64,000 nucleotides of DNA from Streptomyces dysideae (GTDB lineage Bacteria; Actinomycetota; Actinomycetes; Streptomycetales; Streptomycetaceae), in contig NZ_KQ949083.1 in the NCBI RefSeq assembly GCF_001514305.1, forward strand, positions 161,661-225,660. Direction: 5' to 3'. Positions 10,359 through 19,910 of the stretch are shown here, piece by piece. The position numbers and the translations under genes were made by a program. A model generated the notes under the pieces. That model was not told the origin of the DNA, ran no database searches, and saw only the letters and a program-made list of their open reading frames with translations. How positions within the stretch are numbered: the stretch's first letter is position 1; each line of letters starts with the position of its first letter.

Positions 10359-10664
10359 ATGCCCCTCGAACCGCTGTCGCAGAAGGAGATCGAGGACCGG
10401 CTGGCGGAACTGCCGGGCTGGTCGCTGGACGGGGACCGCATCGCGCGTTCGTACCGGCTCCCCACGCACATCGCGGCCGCCGCGATGGTCGTGCACATCG
10501 CCCAGGTCCAGGACGAGCTCGACCACCACTCCGACCTCACCCTGGGCTACCACACGGTCTCCCTGACCGTGAACACGCACAGTGTGGGCGGCGCCGTGAC
10601 CGAACGGGACTTCGCGCTGGCCCGCCGGGTCGAGGACCTGGCCGCGGCGCACGGGGCCCAGTGA
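10359..10664 (+). CDS. 4a-hydroxytetrahydrobiopterin dehydratase (pterin-4a-carbinolamine dehydratase)
   Basis: The 101-residue protein matches the PCD/DCoH family: the active-site signature VQDELDHHSDLTLGYHTVSL contains the conserved histidine pair and the following Tyr-His. It regenerates quinonoid dihydrobiopterin after aromatic amino acid hydroxylation. AGGAAGGGA precedes the ATG. The methyltransferase gene starts 4 bp after its stop, so the two are probably cotranscribed. Confidence 0.92.
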   Translation: MPLEPLSQKEIEDRLAELPGWSLDGDRIARSYRLPTHIAAAAMVVHIAQVQDELDHHSDLTLGYHTVSLTVNTHSVGGAVTERDFALARRVEDLAAAHGAQ

Positions 10665-10668
10665 AGCC

Positions 10669-11409
10669 GTGCTCGACTACGACAAGGAAGCCGGCGCCTA
10701 CGACGTCCTGCGCGGCGGCGAGCCCAGGGCCGCGGCCGCCGCGCAGGCGGTGCTGGGCCTCGTACCGCCGGGTGCGCGGGATCTGCTCGACGTCGCCTGC
10801 GGCACCGGCATCGTGACCCGGCGGCTCGCGTCCGGGCGGGACGGCATGCGGGTGACCGGTGCGGACCGGGCGTACGGCATGGCGCGGATGGCCGCCGTAC
10901 GCCTGCCCGGGGCGATCGTGCTGGCCGACAGCCGCAGGCTGCCGTTCCCCGACGGGACCTTCGACGCGGTGACCAGCGTGTGGCTGCTGCACCTCCTCGA
11001 TCAGGCCGACGTGTGGACCGCCGTCGCCGAGTGTGCCCGGGTCCTGCGCCCCGGCGGGGTGTACGTGACGACGGTCGACAAGGCCGCCGCGCACAACGTG
11101 GGCAGCGACATCGACGCCGTCCTCGCCTCCCGCCCGCGCCGGCCCGCCCAGGACGCCGCCGCGATCGTCGAGTCGCACGCCGCCGAGCACGGCCTGGCCC
11201 CGGCCGGCCAGGCCCGTTTCCCCGGCCACGGCCAGGGCCGCAGCCCCCGCCGCACCATCGCCGACCTGCGCCGCGGCTGGTTCGTCACCCTGCCCCCGGG
11301 CGACCCGCTCGCCGACGGCTTCGCCGCCCGCCTGGCCGAACTGCCGGACCAGGACCGCCCACGCCCCGACCCGGTGTTCTCCCTGCGGGCCTTCAGGAAA
11401 CCCGCGTGA
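10669..11409 (+). CDS. Class I SAM-dependent methyltransferase
   Basis: The 246-residue protein has SAM motif I (LLDVACGTGIVTRRLA), an acidic residue after the second strand (VTGADRAYGMARMA), motif II LPFPDGTFDAVTSVW and motif III ECARVLRPGGVYVTTVD, the pattern of UbiE/Methyltransf_11 enzymes acting on small molecules. Substrate unknown. The GTG at 10669 starts 4 bp after the pterin dehydratase stop, suggesting coupling. Confidence 0.85.
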   Translation: MLDYDKEAGAYDVLRGGEPRAAAAAQAVLGLVPPGARDLLDVACGTGIVTRRLASGRDGMRVTGADRAYGMARMAAVRLPGAIVLADSRRLPFPDGTFDAVTSVWLLHLLDQADVWTAVAECARVLRPGGVYVTTVDKAAAHNVGSDIDAVLASRPRRPAQDAAAIVESHAAEHGLAPAGQARFPGHGQGRSPRRTIADLRRGWFVTLPPGDPLADGFAARLAELPDQDRPRPDPVFSLRAFRKPA

Positions 11410-11488
11410 AGTCCATGTACCAGTTGGTCACCCAGGTCTCGCCGCCGTCGACGGAGAGGGTTTGCTCCCAGCGGGCGGCACCCCAGCC
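11393..11488 (-). pseudogene. C-terminal fragment of a DUF1579-like protein
   Basis: Reading the minus strand gives an open run ending in TGA at 11393-11395 whose last residues (WEQTLSVDGGETW then NWYMDFTRVS) resemble the C-terminus of DUF1579-type proteins. It has no start and no 5' part: the similarity ends near 11488, exactly where a fragment of a WYL regulator begins on the other strand. It is interpreted as a remnant left by a deletion. Confidence 0.45.
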
Positions 11489-11829
11489 ACGAGGAGTTCA
11501 CCCGCCCGGACGACTTCGACCTGGCCGCGTACTGGACGGCGTACCAGCGCGACTTCCACGACCGGCTGTACCGGGCCGAGGCGCTCGTCCGGCTGGCGCC
11601 GGTCGTCAGGCTCTACGCGGCGGCGCCCGCGGACGGACGTACGCACGAGGACGGCTGGACCCTGGCCACCGTCCCCATCGAGTCCGTCGACCACGCCCAC
11701 GCCGAGTTCCTCCGCCTCGGCGCCGACATCGAGGTGCTGGAGCCCTCTGAGCTGCGCGAGAAGATCGCCCGCACGGCGGCCCAACTGGCCCGGAGATACG
11801 GCAACTTCCGCGCCCCCGGCGGCGACTGA
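11489..11829 (+). pseudogene. C-terminal fragment of a WYL-domain (YafY/DeoR-like) regulator
   Basis: From about 11489 to the TGA at 11827-11829 the plus strand encodes about 112 residues matching the C-terminal end of WYL-type regulators: EEFTRPDDFDLAAYW, then VPIESVDHAHAEFLRLGADIEVLEP and REKIARTAAQLARRYG. The N-terminal helix-turn-helix and the WYL core are missing and no start codon fits. Its truncated 5' edge abuts the truncated 5' edge of the DUF1579-like fragment, so one deletion probably removed the shared divergent promoter and both 5' ends. The promoter for the downstream lyase may lie within this remnant. Confidence 0.7.
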
Positions 11830-11870
11830 AGAGGAACGGAACCCGTCCGTCCTCCCAGGAGGTACGTCTC

Positions 11871-13745
11871 GTGCAGCACCCGTACAAGCACCGCAGACGA
11901 AGGGTCGTCCTCTCCGCGCTCGGCGCCACCGCGACGCTCGTGGCCGCCGGACTCACCACGCTGACCGGCACCGGCACTGCCGAAGCCGCCACCGCCCGCC
12001 AGGTCGAGGCCCTCGACCGGGGCGTGGTCAGCGTCCACACCGGCAGCGGCAACCTGGTCAGCTGGCGCTGGCTCGGCACCGACCCCGACAACGTTTCCTT
12101 CAACGTCTACCGAGCCGGTACGAAGGTCAACTCGACCCCGGTCACCGGCTCCACCAACTACTTCCACTCCGGCGCTCCCGAACAGGCCGACTACACGGTC
12201 CGCGCGGTCGTGAACGGCACGGAGCAGGGCGACTCCGTCCACGCGATCCAGTTCCGCGCCGGCTACAAGGACGTCCCGATCTCCCCGCCCGCCGGCGGCA
12301 CCACCCCCGACGGCGTGGCCTACACCTACGAGGCCAACGACGCCTCCGTCGGCGACCTCGACGGCGACGGCGCCCTCGACATCGTCCTCAAGTGGCAGCC
12401 CACCAACGCCAAGGACAACTCGCAGTCCGGCTACACCGGCAACACGATCGTCGACGGCATCAAGCTCGACGGCACCCGCCTGTGGCGCATCGACCTGGGC
12501 CGCAACATCCGCTCCGGGGCGCACTACACGCAGTTCCAGGTGTACGACTACGACGGCGACGGCAAGGCCGAGATCGCCATGAAGACCGCCGACGGCACCC
12601 GGGACGGCACCGGCGCGGTGATCGGCAGCTCGTCCGCAGACCACCGGAACTCCAGCGGATACATCCTGTCCGGCCCCGAGTTCCTGACCATGTTCAACGG
12701 TCAGACCGGCAAGGCGATGGGTACCGTCGACTATGTCCCGGCGCGTGGCACGGTCTCGTCCTGGGGCGACTCGTACGGCAACCGCGTCGACCGGTTCCTG
12801 GCGGGCACCGCCTACCTGGACGGCTCCCGACCGTCCCTGATCATGGCGCGCGGCTACTACACGCGTTCGGTCATCGCCGCCTGGGACTGGCGCAACGGCA
12901 CCTTCACCCGCCGCTGGACCTTCGACACCAACTCCTCCACCAACAGCGGCAAGGGATTCGACGGCCAGGGCTCGCACAGCCTGTCCGTCGGGGACGTCGA
13001 CAACGACGGCAAGGACGAGATCGTTTACGGCTCGATGGCCGTCGACGACAACGGGTACGGCCTGTGGACCACGAAGACGGGCCACGGCGACGCGCAGCAC
13101 CTGGGCGACCTGGACCCGTCCCGCACGGGCCTGGAGTACTTCAAGGTGTCCGAGTCCACGTCCCAGCCCGCCGAGCTGTACATCAACCCGGCGAACGGCA
13201 CGGTCAACTGGAAGCTCGCCGCCTGCTGCGACAACGGCCGTGGCGTGGCCGGCGACATCTGGGCGGGCAACGACGGCGCCGAGGTCTGGTCGGCCTCCGA
13301 CTCCTCGATCCGCGACGAGGCCGGCGCCACCAAGGGCCGCGAACCGTCCTCCGTCAACTTCCTGTCCTGGTGGGACGGCGACCCGGTCCGCGAACTCCTC
13401 GACGGCACCCGCATCGACAAGTACGGCACCTCGTCCGACACCCGACTGCTGACCGGCTCCGGTGTCTCCTCCAACAACGGCACCAAGGCCACGCCTGTGC
13501 TGTCCGGCGACATCCTCGGCGACTGGCGCGAGGAGGTCATCTGGCGGACCAGCGGCAACACGGCCCTGCGGATCTACTCCACACCGTACGAGACGAACAC
13601 GAAGATCACGTCCCTGCTCCACGACCCGATGTACCGCACGGGCCTCGCCTGGCAGAACACGGCCTACAACCAGCCACCGCACCCGAGCTTCTTCATCGGC
13701 AACGGGATGCCTTCGGCACCACGGCCGACGGTATACACGCCGTAG
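11871..13745 (+). CDS. Secreted rhamnogalacturonan lyase, polysaccharide lyase family 11
   Basis: The 624-residue protein cleaves the rhamnogalacturonan I backbone of pectin by beta-elimination. An N-terminal signal peptide (HRRRRVVLSALGATATLVAAG, cleavage after AEA) is followed by an Fn3-like N-domain (ALDRGVVSVHTGSGNLVSWRW) and the eight-bladed propeller of PL11, with calcium-binding loops such as DLDGDGALDIVLKW and YDYDGDGKAEIAMKTADGT. No carbohydrate-binding module is attached, unlike its neighbours. The GTG start at 11871 follows AGGAGG. It converges on the GH74 gene and shares a terminator with it. Confidence 0.93.
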   Translation: MQHPYKHRRRRVVLSALGATATLVAAGLTTLTGTGTAEAATARQVEALDRGVVSVHTGSGNLVSWRWLGTDPDNVSFNVYRAGTKVNSTPVTGSTNYFHSGAPEQADYTVRAVVNGTEQGDSVHAIQFRAGYKDVPISPPAGGTTPDGVAYTYEANDASVGDLDGDGALDIVLKWQPTNAKDNSQSGYTGNTIVDGIKLDGTRLWRIDLGRNIRSGAHYTQFQVYDYDGDGKAEIAMKTADGTRDGTGAVIGSSSADHRNSSGYILSGPEFLTMFNGQTGKAMGTVDYVPARGTVSSWGDSYGNRVDRFLAGTAYLDGSRPSLIMARGYYTRSVIAAWDWRNGTFTRRWTFDTNSSTNSGKGFDGQGSHSLSVGDVDNDGKDEIVYGSMAVDDNGYGLWTTKTGHGDAQHLGDLDPSRTGLEYFKVSESTSQPAELYINPANGTVNWKLAACCDNGRGVAGDIWAGNDGAEVWSASDSSIRDEAGATKGREPSSVNFLSWWDGDPVRELLDGTRIDKYGTSSDTRLLTGSGVSSNNGTKATPVLSGDILGDWREEVIWRTSGNTALRIYSTPYETNTKITSLLHDPMYRTGLAWQNTAYNQPPHPSFFIGNGMPSAPRPTVYTP

Positions 13746-13753
13746 GAGACAGA

Positions 13754-13785
13754 GAGGGCGCGTGCCGGATGCGGCACGCGCCCTC
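13754..13785. terminator. Bidirectional terminator between PL11 and GH74 genes
   Basis: A perfect 14-bp stem (GAGGGCGCGTGCCG at 13754-13767, CGGCACGCGCCCTC at 13772-13785) with a 4-nt loop sits in the 45-bp gap between the convergent lyase and GH74 genes. There is no T run, as is usual for streptomycete terminators. Confidence 0.85.
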
Positions 13786-13790
13786 GAGCG

Positions 13791-16457
13791 TCAGGCGACC
13801 GTACAGCTCTGGTCACCCACCTTGAACGACGCCGGTTTCGCGTTCGCCCCCGACCAGCTCCCCGTGAAGCCGAAGCTCACCGACGAACCTGCCGCCACGT
13901 TGGCGTTCCAGCCGACGTTCTTCGCGGTCACCGCCGTGCCCGACTGGGTGTGGTCGGCGTTCCACGCCTGTGTGATCTTCTGGCCGTCGGTGAAGGTCCA
14001 GCCGAGTGACCAGCCGCTCCAGGGACTTGAGCCGGTGTTGGACAGTTGTACGTCCGCCTGGAAGCCGCCCGACCACTGGTTGGTGACCTTGTACGTCACC
14101 GTGCAGGCGCCCGTGGGTGTCGGTGTGGGATCGGTGCCGCCGCCACCGCCGCCACCGCCTCCCGTGTCGGAGCTGTCGCCGTAGATGACGCCCCGGCCGT
14201 TCGTCGCGACGTACACGCGGCCGTAGACCCGCGGGTCACCGGTGATGGCCGCACCCGTCCAACCCCACTGGTGGGCATCGTCGTTGATGCGTGTCCAGGT
14301 CGCGCCCTTGTCCGTCGAGCGGAAGATGCCGCGTACGCCGCCGATCTTCGCGCTGGTGTAGAGAGTCTGGTACGAGGCCCCCGTCGCCGCCTTGCCGAAG
14401 CCGATGGTGTCGGCCTGCTCGACGTTCGGCAGCTTGGTGAACGTCGCGCCGGCATCCGTCGTGTGCCACAGGCCGTACGCGCCGTCCGTCGCCCCGCCCG
14501 CCAGCCACACGTCGCCCTTCGCACCGGGCAGCGCCTGGAAGCGGACGCTGTCGCCGCTCGGGAGACCCGTTGCCGCGGACGCCGTGAAGGTCGCGCCGCC
14601 GTCCGTACTCACGTAGAACTTCCCGGACTTGAAGCCGTAGAAGGTCTTCGGATCGACCCGGTCGGACTCGACGATCGCGCCGGCGGGGATACCGCTCGAT
14701 GCCGACCAGGAGGCGCCGAAGCCCGTCGTGTACTGCACGGTGGTACCCGCCGGGCTCCACACGAAGCGGCTGCCGTCCGCCGCCGCCGCGACCGTACCGC
14801 CGCCGCTGACGCCCGAAGGATCCGTGCCGGCGAACCAGTTGGCGCCGTTGTCCGTCGAGAACGCGACGTGCGGGCCCGAGTCCAGGTTGCCGACCCGGAC
14901 GACCGTGTTGGGGTTCGTCTCGGCGAAGTCCAGGCTGGTGGTCGAGGCGAAGTTCGGCTGGGTGTACATCATCGCCGGGACCTTGGTCAGGTCTGTGTGG
15001 CGGAAGCCGCCGATGTCACCCAGGGCGCTGAGCAGCGGGGCCCCCGACGGTGGTGACGCCAGGTCGTTGACCGCCGTCTCCTCCAGGCCCTGCACCATCG
15101 GTTTGATGGTGAACTGGCCTCCGGAATCCCAGTTGGTGAGGTTCTCCGTGCCGTAGATCGTCGCACCCGTCCCGTACATCATGCGGTTGGAGTTGAACGG
15201 GTCGATCTCCAGTGACTCGGTCATCCAGCCGAGCTTCGGCGTCTGTTCGGGTGGGGAGGGGTTCGCACCCCAGGTCAGCCACGGGGACGACGAGACGTCC
15301 ATCGTGTACCGGTTCGAGCGGTTGGGATACGACGTGTAGTCCCACGCCTTCGTCCAGGTGCCGCCGCTGTCCGTGGAGCGGAAGATCTGCGTGTCCGGCC
15401 ACCAGGAGCTGTAGGCCGTCGCCATCACCGTGCCCGGGTCCGAACGGTCGACGGTCAGACCGCTGAACCCGTAGTACGTGTCGGCCTCCGCGACCGGGCT
15501 GATGTCCGTCCAGGTGCCGGTCGCCGTCGCGTACCGCCACAGCCGGCCCTTGCCGCCGTCGTACGGACCACCCTTGTCGCTGTATGCAATATACAGATGG
15601 CCGTTCTCGGTATCCAGTACACCCTTGTGTGCCAGGTATCCCGTCGGCTGCCCGGCGACCCGCGACCAGGTCGCGCCCGCGTCCGTCGACCGGTACACCG
15701 CGTTGTCCTGGTCCGCGACCCCGACGTAGATCGTCCTCGTCGCGCTGCCCGACGTCCCCGTCGACTCGTCGAAGGTGACCCAGACGATGCCCTGGTTGTC
15801 ACTGGCGTAGCCGCTCGTGTCGCTCGGATCCTGCACGTAGTTGCCGACGTTGGGGAAGTTCGCCACCTGCGACCAGGTCACCCCGGAGTCCGTCGACCGC
15901 CACAGGCCCTTGCCGCTCGGCGCGCCCAGATACAGCACGCTGTTCCGGTTGGGGTCGACCGCGAGCCGCTCACCCATGCCACGGCCGGGCATGTTGCCGC
16001 CCAGCTTGAACGGCAGGTCCGCCTTCTGCCAGCTGGCGCCGCGGTCGGCGGACCGCATGACCGCCCCGTTCCCCGGATCCCAGCTGTTCGTGTACGTACC
16101 GACGGCCGCGTACACCTTGTTCGGGTCGACCGAGTCCGACGCCAGGCTCACCACGCCCGTGTGCCCCCAGTCGTCCCAGCCGACCGAGTCCAGCAGCGGC
16201 GTCCAGGTCTTCGACGAATCCTGCCAGCGGTAGGCGCCGCCGATGTCGGTACGGGCGTATGCCAGGTTCTTCTCCTTGCGGTTGAAGACGATGCCGGGGA
16301 CGAAACCGCCGCCGTCGATCCGGGCGTTCTTCCAGGTGTACGTGTCGGCGGTGATCGACACCTCCTTGGAGGCGTCGGCGGCCAGTGCGGGCGGGGTGCC
16401 CGCGAGCAGGCCGGCCGCGAGGGCCAGCGTGGCCGTGAGGATGCGGGTTCTTCGCAC
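13791..16457 (-). CDS. Secreted xyloglucanase, GH74 with C-terminal CBM2
   Basis: The 888-residue protein hydrolyses beta-1,4-glucan backbones, chiefly xyloglucan. A signal peptide (LTATLALAAGLLAGTPPALA) precedes a double propeller with many STDxGxTW-type repeats. The family's two catalytic aspartates are visible in ARTDIGGAYRW and SALGDIGGFRH. A glycine/TP linker leads to a CBM2 cellulose-binding module (CTVTYKVTNQWSGGFQADVQ to the end) with its terminal cysteine pair. The GTG at 16457 follows GAAGGA; the longer frame upstream is noncoding. The word GTATGCAATA lies inside the gene at 15582-15591, where codons for Tyr-Ile-Ala-Tyr use rare TAT, ATT and GCA. Confidence 0.93.
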   Translation of the reverse strand: MRRTRILTATLALAAGLLAGTPPALAADASKEVSITADTYTWKNARIDGGGFVPGIVFNRKEKNLAYARTDIGGAYRWQDSSKTWTPLLDSVGWDDWGHTGVVSLASDSVDPNKVYAAVGTYTNSWDPGNGAVMRSADRGASWQKADLPFKLGGNMPGRGMGERLAVDPNRNSVLYLGAPSGKGLWRSTDSGVTWSQVANFPNVGNYVQDPSDTSGYASDNQGIVWVTFDESTGTSGSATRTIYVGVADQDNAVYRSTDAGATWSRVAGQPTGYLAHKGVLDTENGHLYIAYSDKGGPYDGGKGRLWRYATATGTWTDISPVAEADTYYGFSGLTVDRSDPGTVMATAYSSWWPDTQIFRSTDSGGTWTKAWDYTSYPNRSNRYTMDVSSSPWLTWGANPSPPEQTPKLGWMTESLEIDPFNSNRMMYGTGATIYGTENLTNWDSGGQFTIKPMVQGLEETAVNDLASPPSGAPLLSALGDIGGFRHTDLTKVPAMMYTQPNFASTTSLDFAETNPNTVVRVGNLDSGPHVAFSTDNGANWFAGTDPSGVSGGGTVAAAADGSRFVWSPAGTTVQYTTGFGASWSASSGIPAGAIVESDRVDPKTFYGFKSGKFYVSTDGGATFTASAATGLPSGDSVRFQALPGAKGDVWLAGGATDGAYGLWHTTDAGATFTKLPNVEQADTIGFGKAATGASYQTLYTSAKIGGVRGIFRSTDKGATWTRINDDAHQWGWTGAAITGDPRVYGRVYVATNGRGVIYGDSSDTGGGGGGGGGTDPTPTPTGACTVTYKVTNQWSGGFQADVQLSNTGSSPWSGWSLGWTFTDGQKITQAWNADHTQSGTAVTAKNVGWNANVAAGSSVSFGFTGSWSGANAKPASFKVGDQSCTVA

Positions 16458-16605
16458 GGTGGGGGTCCTTCCTTTCCGGAGGGGAGCGCGCGAGGACCGG
16501 GCGGCCCCCAGTGCGGGAGGGGGCCACCCGGCCAGGTGGCCTCGTCGTCCGGTGACGAGGCCGCGCACGCGGAACTTTCAAGCGGTTCCGGGGAAGGAGC
16601 GGTGC

Positions 16606-16726
16606 CTGTAGCGCCCCTTCAGGGGCGCGGGACTGCATCGATCTGCGGCTCTGCCGCGTGGGCGCGACCAGCCACAACGGACCCGCAGTCCGAACACGGC
16701 CCAACCCGCGGAGCGCTTGGCGGGGA
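16606..16726. repeat. Dispersed intergenic repeat-like block with terminator hairpin
   Basis: This spacer between GH48 and GH74 starts with a hairpin (GCGCCCC 16611-16617, loop TTCA, GGGGCGC 16622-16628) and continues into GGGGCGCGGGACTGC and GCGCGACCAGCCACAAC, a word pattern that recurs between genes throughout Streptomyces genomes. The hairpin probably ends the GH48 transcript. That it is a multicopy repeat is from memory of other genomes; no second copy is in this window. Confidence 0.5.
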
Positions 16727-19642
16727 CTATTCGAGAAGCTCCGCGTACGAACCCATGGCCAAGGCGATGTCCGCCTGAGCCCAGAACCGGTGGTACGTGA
16801 ACGACGGCGCGGCACCGCCCGCCAGATACGCCTCGATCTTCGACCAGGCCGGGTCGTCCTCGTAGAACGAGCGGATCGAGTCGAAGGTCGACGACGAGTT
16901 GATCGCGTCGCCGTTCGGCATGGTCCCGGTCCAGCCGCTCGGGACGTAGATCCCGTCGTCGAACCGGTTGTAGTCGGCGCGGGTCTCCGGGACGGCGATG
17001 CCCAGGCTGTCCTGGTAGTTGTTCCACATGCCGTCGAGGAGCGCCTTCGCCGTCGTCGCGGCCGCGGTGTCCCCGGACCGGTCGGCGTAGTACGTCAGGG
17101 TCTTGGCGTACGCGGCCGCCACCCCGACATCGTTGGTGTAGTCGGCGACGGTGACGTGCAGGCCGCTGTTGGCACCCGGGTCGGCGGCGTTCCAGGTGTC
17201 GGGCTGGCCCGACCACTGGAGCGTCGACGGGATCCGGAAGGTGCCGTCCGGGTTGACCGTGGTCTCGGACAGCGCCCAGTCGACCCACTTGTCGAGGACC
17301 GCCTTCGCGGCGGCGTTCCCCGTCTGCTGGTAGTACTCGGCCACCCGCTCCATCGACCACGCCTGGAAGCCGAACCACTGGTTGGACGGCGGGTCGTGGT
17401 AGACGGGCTGCTGGTCGTAGTACATGCCGTAGAACGTCGACTTCCCGGCCGGCGGGCTCGCGTACCGGCCCGCCCAGCTGTTGGTCGCACCGCCCGCGAT
17501 CGCGCCCTCGTCGGACTGCAGCCAGCGGTAGAACTCCATCTGCCGCTCAAGGGACTTGGCCCAGTCCGCCTGTCCCGTCGCCGACTTGGGCTTCAGGTCG
17601 GCGTAGCTGCTGAGCGCGTACGCGGCGAGGGGGTTCTGGTAGCCGCCGTGCGCATGGCTGGAGCCGATGCGCCAGGCCCAGCCCGCCGACGTGTCGGTGG
17701 CCCCGCCCCACGCGTAGTACCAGGACATCAGGTAGTGCGAGGCGTCCTTGCCGGTGCCGGCCGGGCAGGAGGTGGCGCCGACGCAGTTCCCGACCTTCTT
17801 GAAGTACTTGTCGTACATGGAGTACCGCAGATAGTCGCCCATCTTCGCGGCCTTGCCGACGGTCGCGGAGATCTCGCCGCCCTTGCCCTGCTCGTCGGCC
17901 CACTTGTCCGCCCAGTAGGCGGCCTGCACCGCACGCGCGTCGGCGTCCGGGGCGTTGGTGAACTTCCACTGCTTCGCGTACGACGCGTCACCGGTGAACA
18001 GGTCCAGGTACCCGTTCGTGCCGCCGTACTTGAAGGCGTCGCAGGTCGGCTGCGGCACCGTCTCCCACACCGACTCCTGCGCGCCGCGCTGGAAGGTGTT
18101 GATGTACGACGGTCCGGTGTCCGACGGGCCCGCCTCGCACTTGCCGGGCGAGTTGCCGTAGCCGTAGACGTTGTCGACGTCCTGCAGCCAGTGCATACCG
18201 TAGACATCGTCCGTACCGTATGCAGTCTTCAGTTCACCGGCTATCGGATCCGAGCCGACCGAGACCGCCGCGTCGAGCTTCGCCGGGTACTCGTTGGGGG
18301 TGTCGAGCTCGGGCGCGTACGTCGCCGGCTTCGAGGCGTTGTAGAAGGAGTTCGTCGGCTGGTCGGCGTGGGTCGGGATCATGTACTTCTCCATGATGTC
18401 CCAGGCCCCGTTGAACTTCGTCCAGTCGCCGGTCACCTTGCCGTACATCGCCTGCAGCCACAGCAGATAGCTGTACGCCTCCGACGTCGTCTCGTGGCCG
18501 TGGTCCGGCGCCTCGACGATCAGTGTCTCGACCGAGTGGTAGGGGATGCCCTCGGGTGAGAAGTAGCCGTTCGCCGGGTTGGTGATCTTGCCGTACAGCT
18601 CCAGGAAACGGCCGTCGTACGCCTTCGTCGCGGCGATCTGGGTCACCGTGACCGAGGCCTTCGCATGGCCGTTGGCCGACGACTCGAAGGTCGCCGCACC
18701 GGTGCCGGAGGAGTCGGCGGCGACGGTCACCTCCTGCGCGGTGTTCCAGTTCGACGGGGTGAAGGTGAGCGAGGCGCCACCGGTCACGGACAGACCTGAA
18801 TTGCCGCCGGTGCGGGTGGTGTTGACGGTGACGTCGGAGGACGGCTGGGTCGACAGCCTCACCTCGTACGTGCCCGTCTTGCCCTGCTGGACGGCCAGTT
18901 GGGTCGCCGAGGCCACGACGGCCGGGCCCGAGGCGACCGTGATGCCGACCGGGGTCGACTCCGCGGACGCGCCCAGACTGTCGTACGCCTTCGCCAGCAG
19001 CGAGTGGTTGCCCGCGGACAGGCTGGAGACCGACAGCGTGTAGGGGGCGCTGGTGTCGGTGCCGAGCAGCGTGGTGTCGTCGTAGAACTCCACCTTGCTG
19101 ATCGTCGCGTCGTCCGCGGCTGCGGCGGTCGCCGCGAGCGGGACGGCGTCGCCCTGCGTGTAGACCGCGCCCGCGGCGGGGCTGGTCAGCACGGTGATGG
19201 GCGGCTGGTGCGCGCCGACACAACTGGTGCCGTTGATCGCGAAGTCGGTGGGCGCGGCGTTCGCGCCGCTGTACGTGAACTGCGCGCCGGTCGACACGGC
19301 GGCCCCGGCGGCGATCGCCCCGTTGTACGAGGCGCTCTGTACCGTGACGGCCTGGCCGGACTGGGACCAGGTCCCGTTCCAGCCGTTGCTGAGCTTCTGG
19401 TTGCCCGCGTAGCTGTACGTCAGCGTCCAGCCGCTGATGGCGTCCGTGCCACGGTTGGTGATCGTGAGGTCAGCGGTGAAGCCGGAGCCCCAGTCATTGG
19501 TCTTGTAGTCGACGCTGCACTGAAGTGCCGCCGCCTGTGCGGTGGTTGAGCCCGTTCCCAACATGGTGAAGGGAAGGGCGAACGCCGCCACGACGGCGGT
19601 CCAGAACCGCCGCGCGACTCTGCGTCTCCTTCTGGGGTGCAT
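16727..19642 (-). CDS. Secreted cellulase, CBM2-Ig-GH48 (reducing-end cellobiohydrolase)
   Basis: The 971-residue protein starts with an Arg-rich signal peptide ([13 protein letters not shown] onward), then a CBM2 module ([20 protein letters not shown] to about residue 140), a bacterial Ig-like domain ([19 protein letters not shown]), a second beta-sandwich region, and from about residue 345 the GH48 catalytic domain ([20 protein letters not shown]). The general-acid glutamate is in [17 protein letters not shown], and [19 protein letters not shown] is a family signature. GH48 enzymes release cellobiose processively. The ATG at 19642 follows AAGGAGG. A perfect CebR operator lies 64 bp upstream, so cellobiose induction is expected. 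GTATGCAGTC occurs inside the gene at 18218-18227. Confidence 0.95.
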   Translation of the reverse strand: MHPRRRRRVARRFWTAVVAAFALPFTMLGTGSTTAQAAALQCSVDYKTNDWGSGFTADLTITNRGTDAISGWTLTYSYAGNQKLSNGWNGTWSQSGQAVTVQSASYNGAIAAGAAVSTGAQFTYSGANAAPTDFAINGTSCVGAHQPPITVLTSPAAGAVYTQGDAVPLAATAAAADDATISKVEFYDDTTLLGTDTSAPYTLSVSSLSAGNHSLLAKAYDSLGASAESTPVGITVASGPAVVASATQLAVQQGKTGTYEVRLSTQPSSDVTVNTTRTGGNSGLSVTGGASLTFTPSNWNTAQEVTVAADSSGTGAATFESSANGHAKASVTVTQIAATKAYDGRFLELYGKITNPANGYFSPEGIPYHSVETLIVEAPDHGHETTSEAYSYLLWLQAMYGKVTGDWTKFNGAWDIMEKYMIPTHADQPTNSFYNASKPATYAPELDTPNEYPAKLDAAVSVGSDPIAGELKTAYGTDDVYGMHWLQDVDNVYGYGNSPGKCEAGPSDTGPSYINTFQRGAQESVWETVPQPTCDAFKYGGTNGYLDLFTGDASYAKQWKFTNAPDADARAVQAAYWADKWADEQGKGGEISATVGKAAKMGDYLRYSMYDKYFKKVGNCVGATSCPAGTGKDASHYLMSWYYAWGGATDTSAGWAWRIGSSHAHGGYQNPLAAYALSSYADLKPKSATGQADWAKSLERQMEFYRWLQSDEGAIAGGATNSWAGRYASPPAGKSTFYGMYYDQQPVYHDPPSNQWFGFQAWSMERVAEYYQQTGNAAAKAVLDKWVDWALSETTVNPDGTFRIPSTLQWSGQPDTWNAADPGANSGLHVTVADYTNDVGVAAAYAKTLTYYADRSGDTAAATTAKALLDGMWNNYQDSLGIAVPETRADYNRFDDGIYVPSGWTGTMPNGDAINSSSTFDSIRSFYEDDPAWSKIEAYLAGGAAPSFTYHRFWAQADIALAMGSYAELLE

Positions 19643-19705
19643 GTGCTGGTTCCTCCTTGCGGCTCGGAGAAGGTGGGGGCGGAGCAGCAACAAGCCTTGA
19701 ACCAG

Positions 19706-19719
19706 TGGGAGCGCTCCCA
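19706..19719. promoter_or_regulatory. CebR operator (perfect 14-bp palindrome)
   Basis: TGGGAGCGCTCCCA is exactly the operator of CebR, the LacI-type repressor that releases cellulase and cellobiose-uptake genes when cellobiose or cello-oligosaccharides are present. It lies 64-77 bp upstream of the GH48 start codon. Confidence 0.9.
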
Positions 19720-19848
19720 TAGTGAGGACGAGGGTGGAAGGGGTCAAGGTGCTTGAAGAGTCGAAAAGATTCGATGCGAACTGTTGAGGGAAAGTCAGTG
19801 ACTCCCCTGTTCTTTACCGTCACTTGGCGCTAGCTTCATGGACACCAG

Positions 19849-19862
19849 TGGGAGCGATTCCA
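19849..19862. promoter_or_regulatory. Imperfect CebR operator upstream of GH5-GH6
   Basis: TGGGAGCGATTCCA keeps the left half of the CebR palindrome and most of the right half. It lies 48 bp upstream of the GH5 start and would place the GH5-GH6 pair under the same repressor as the divergent GH48 gene, possibly with weaker control. Confidence 0.8.
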
Positions 19863-19910
19863 TCAGTCGACGCGTCCGTCACGACGCGCCTGATCTGCAA
19901 GGAGTCGCTC

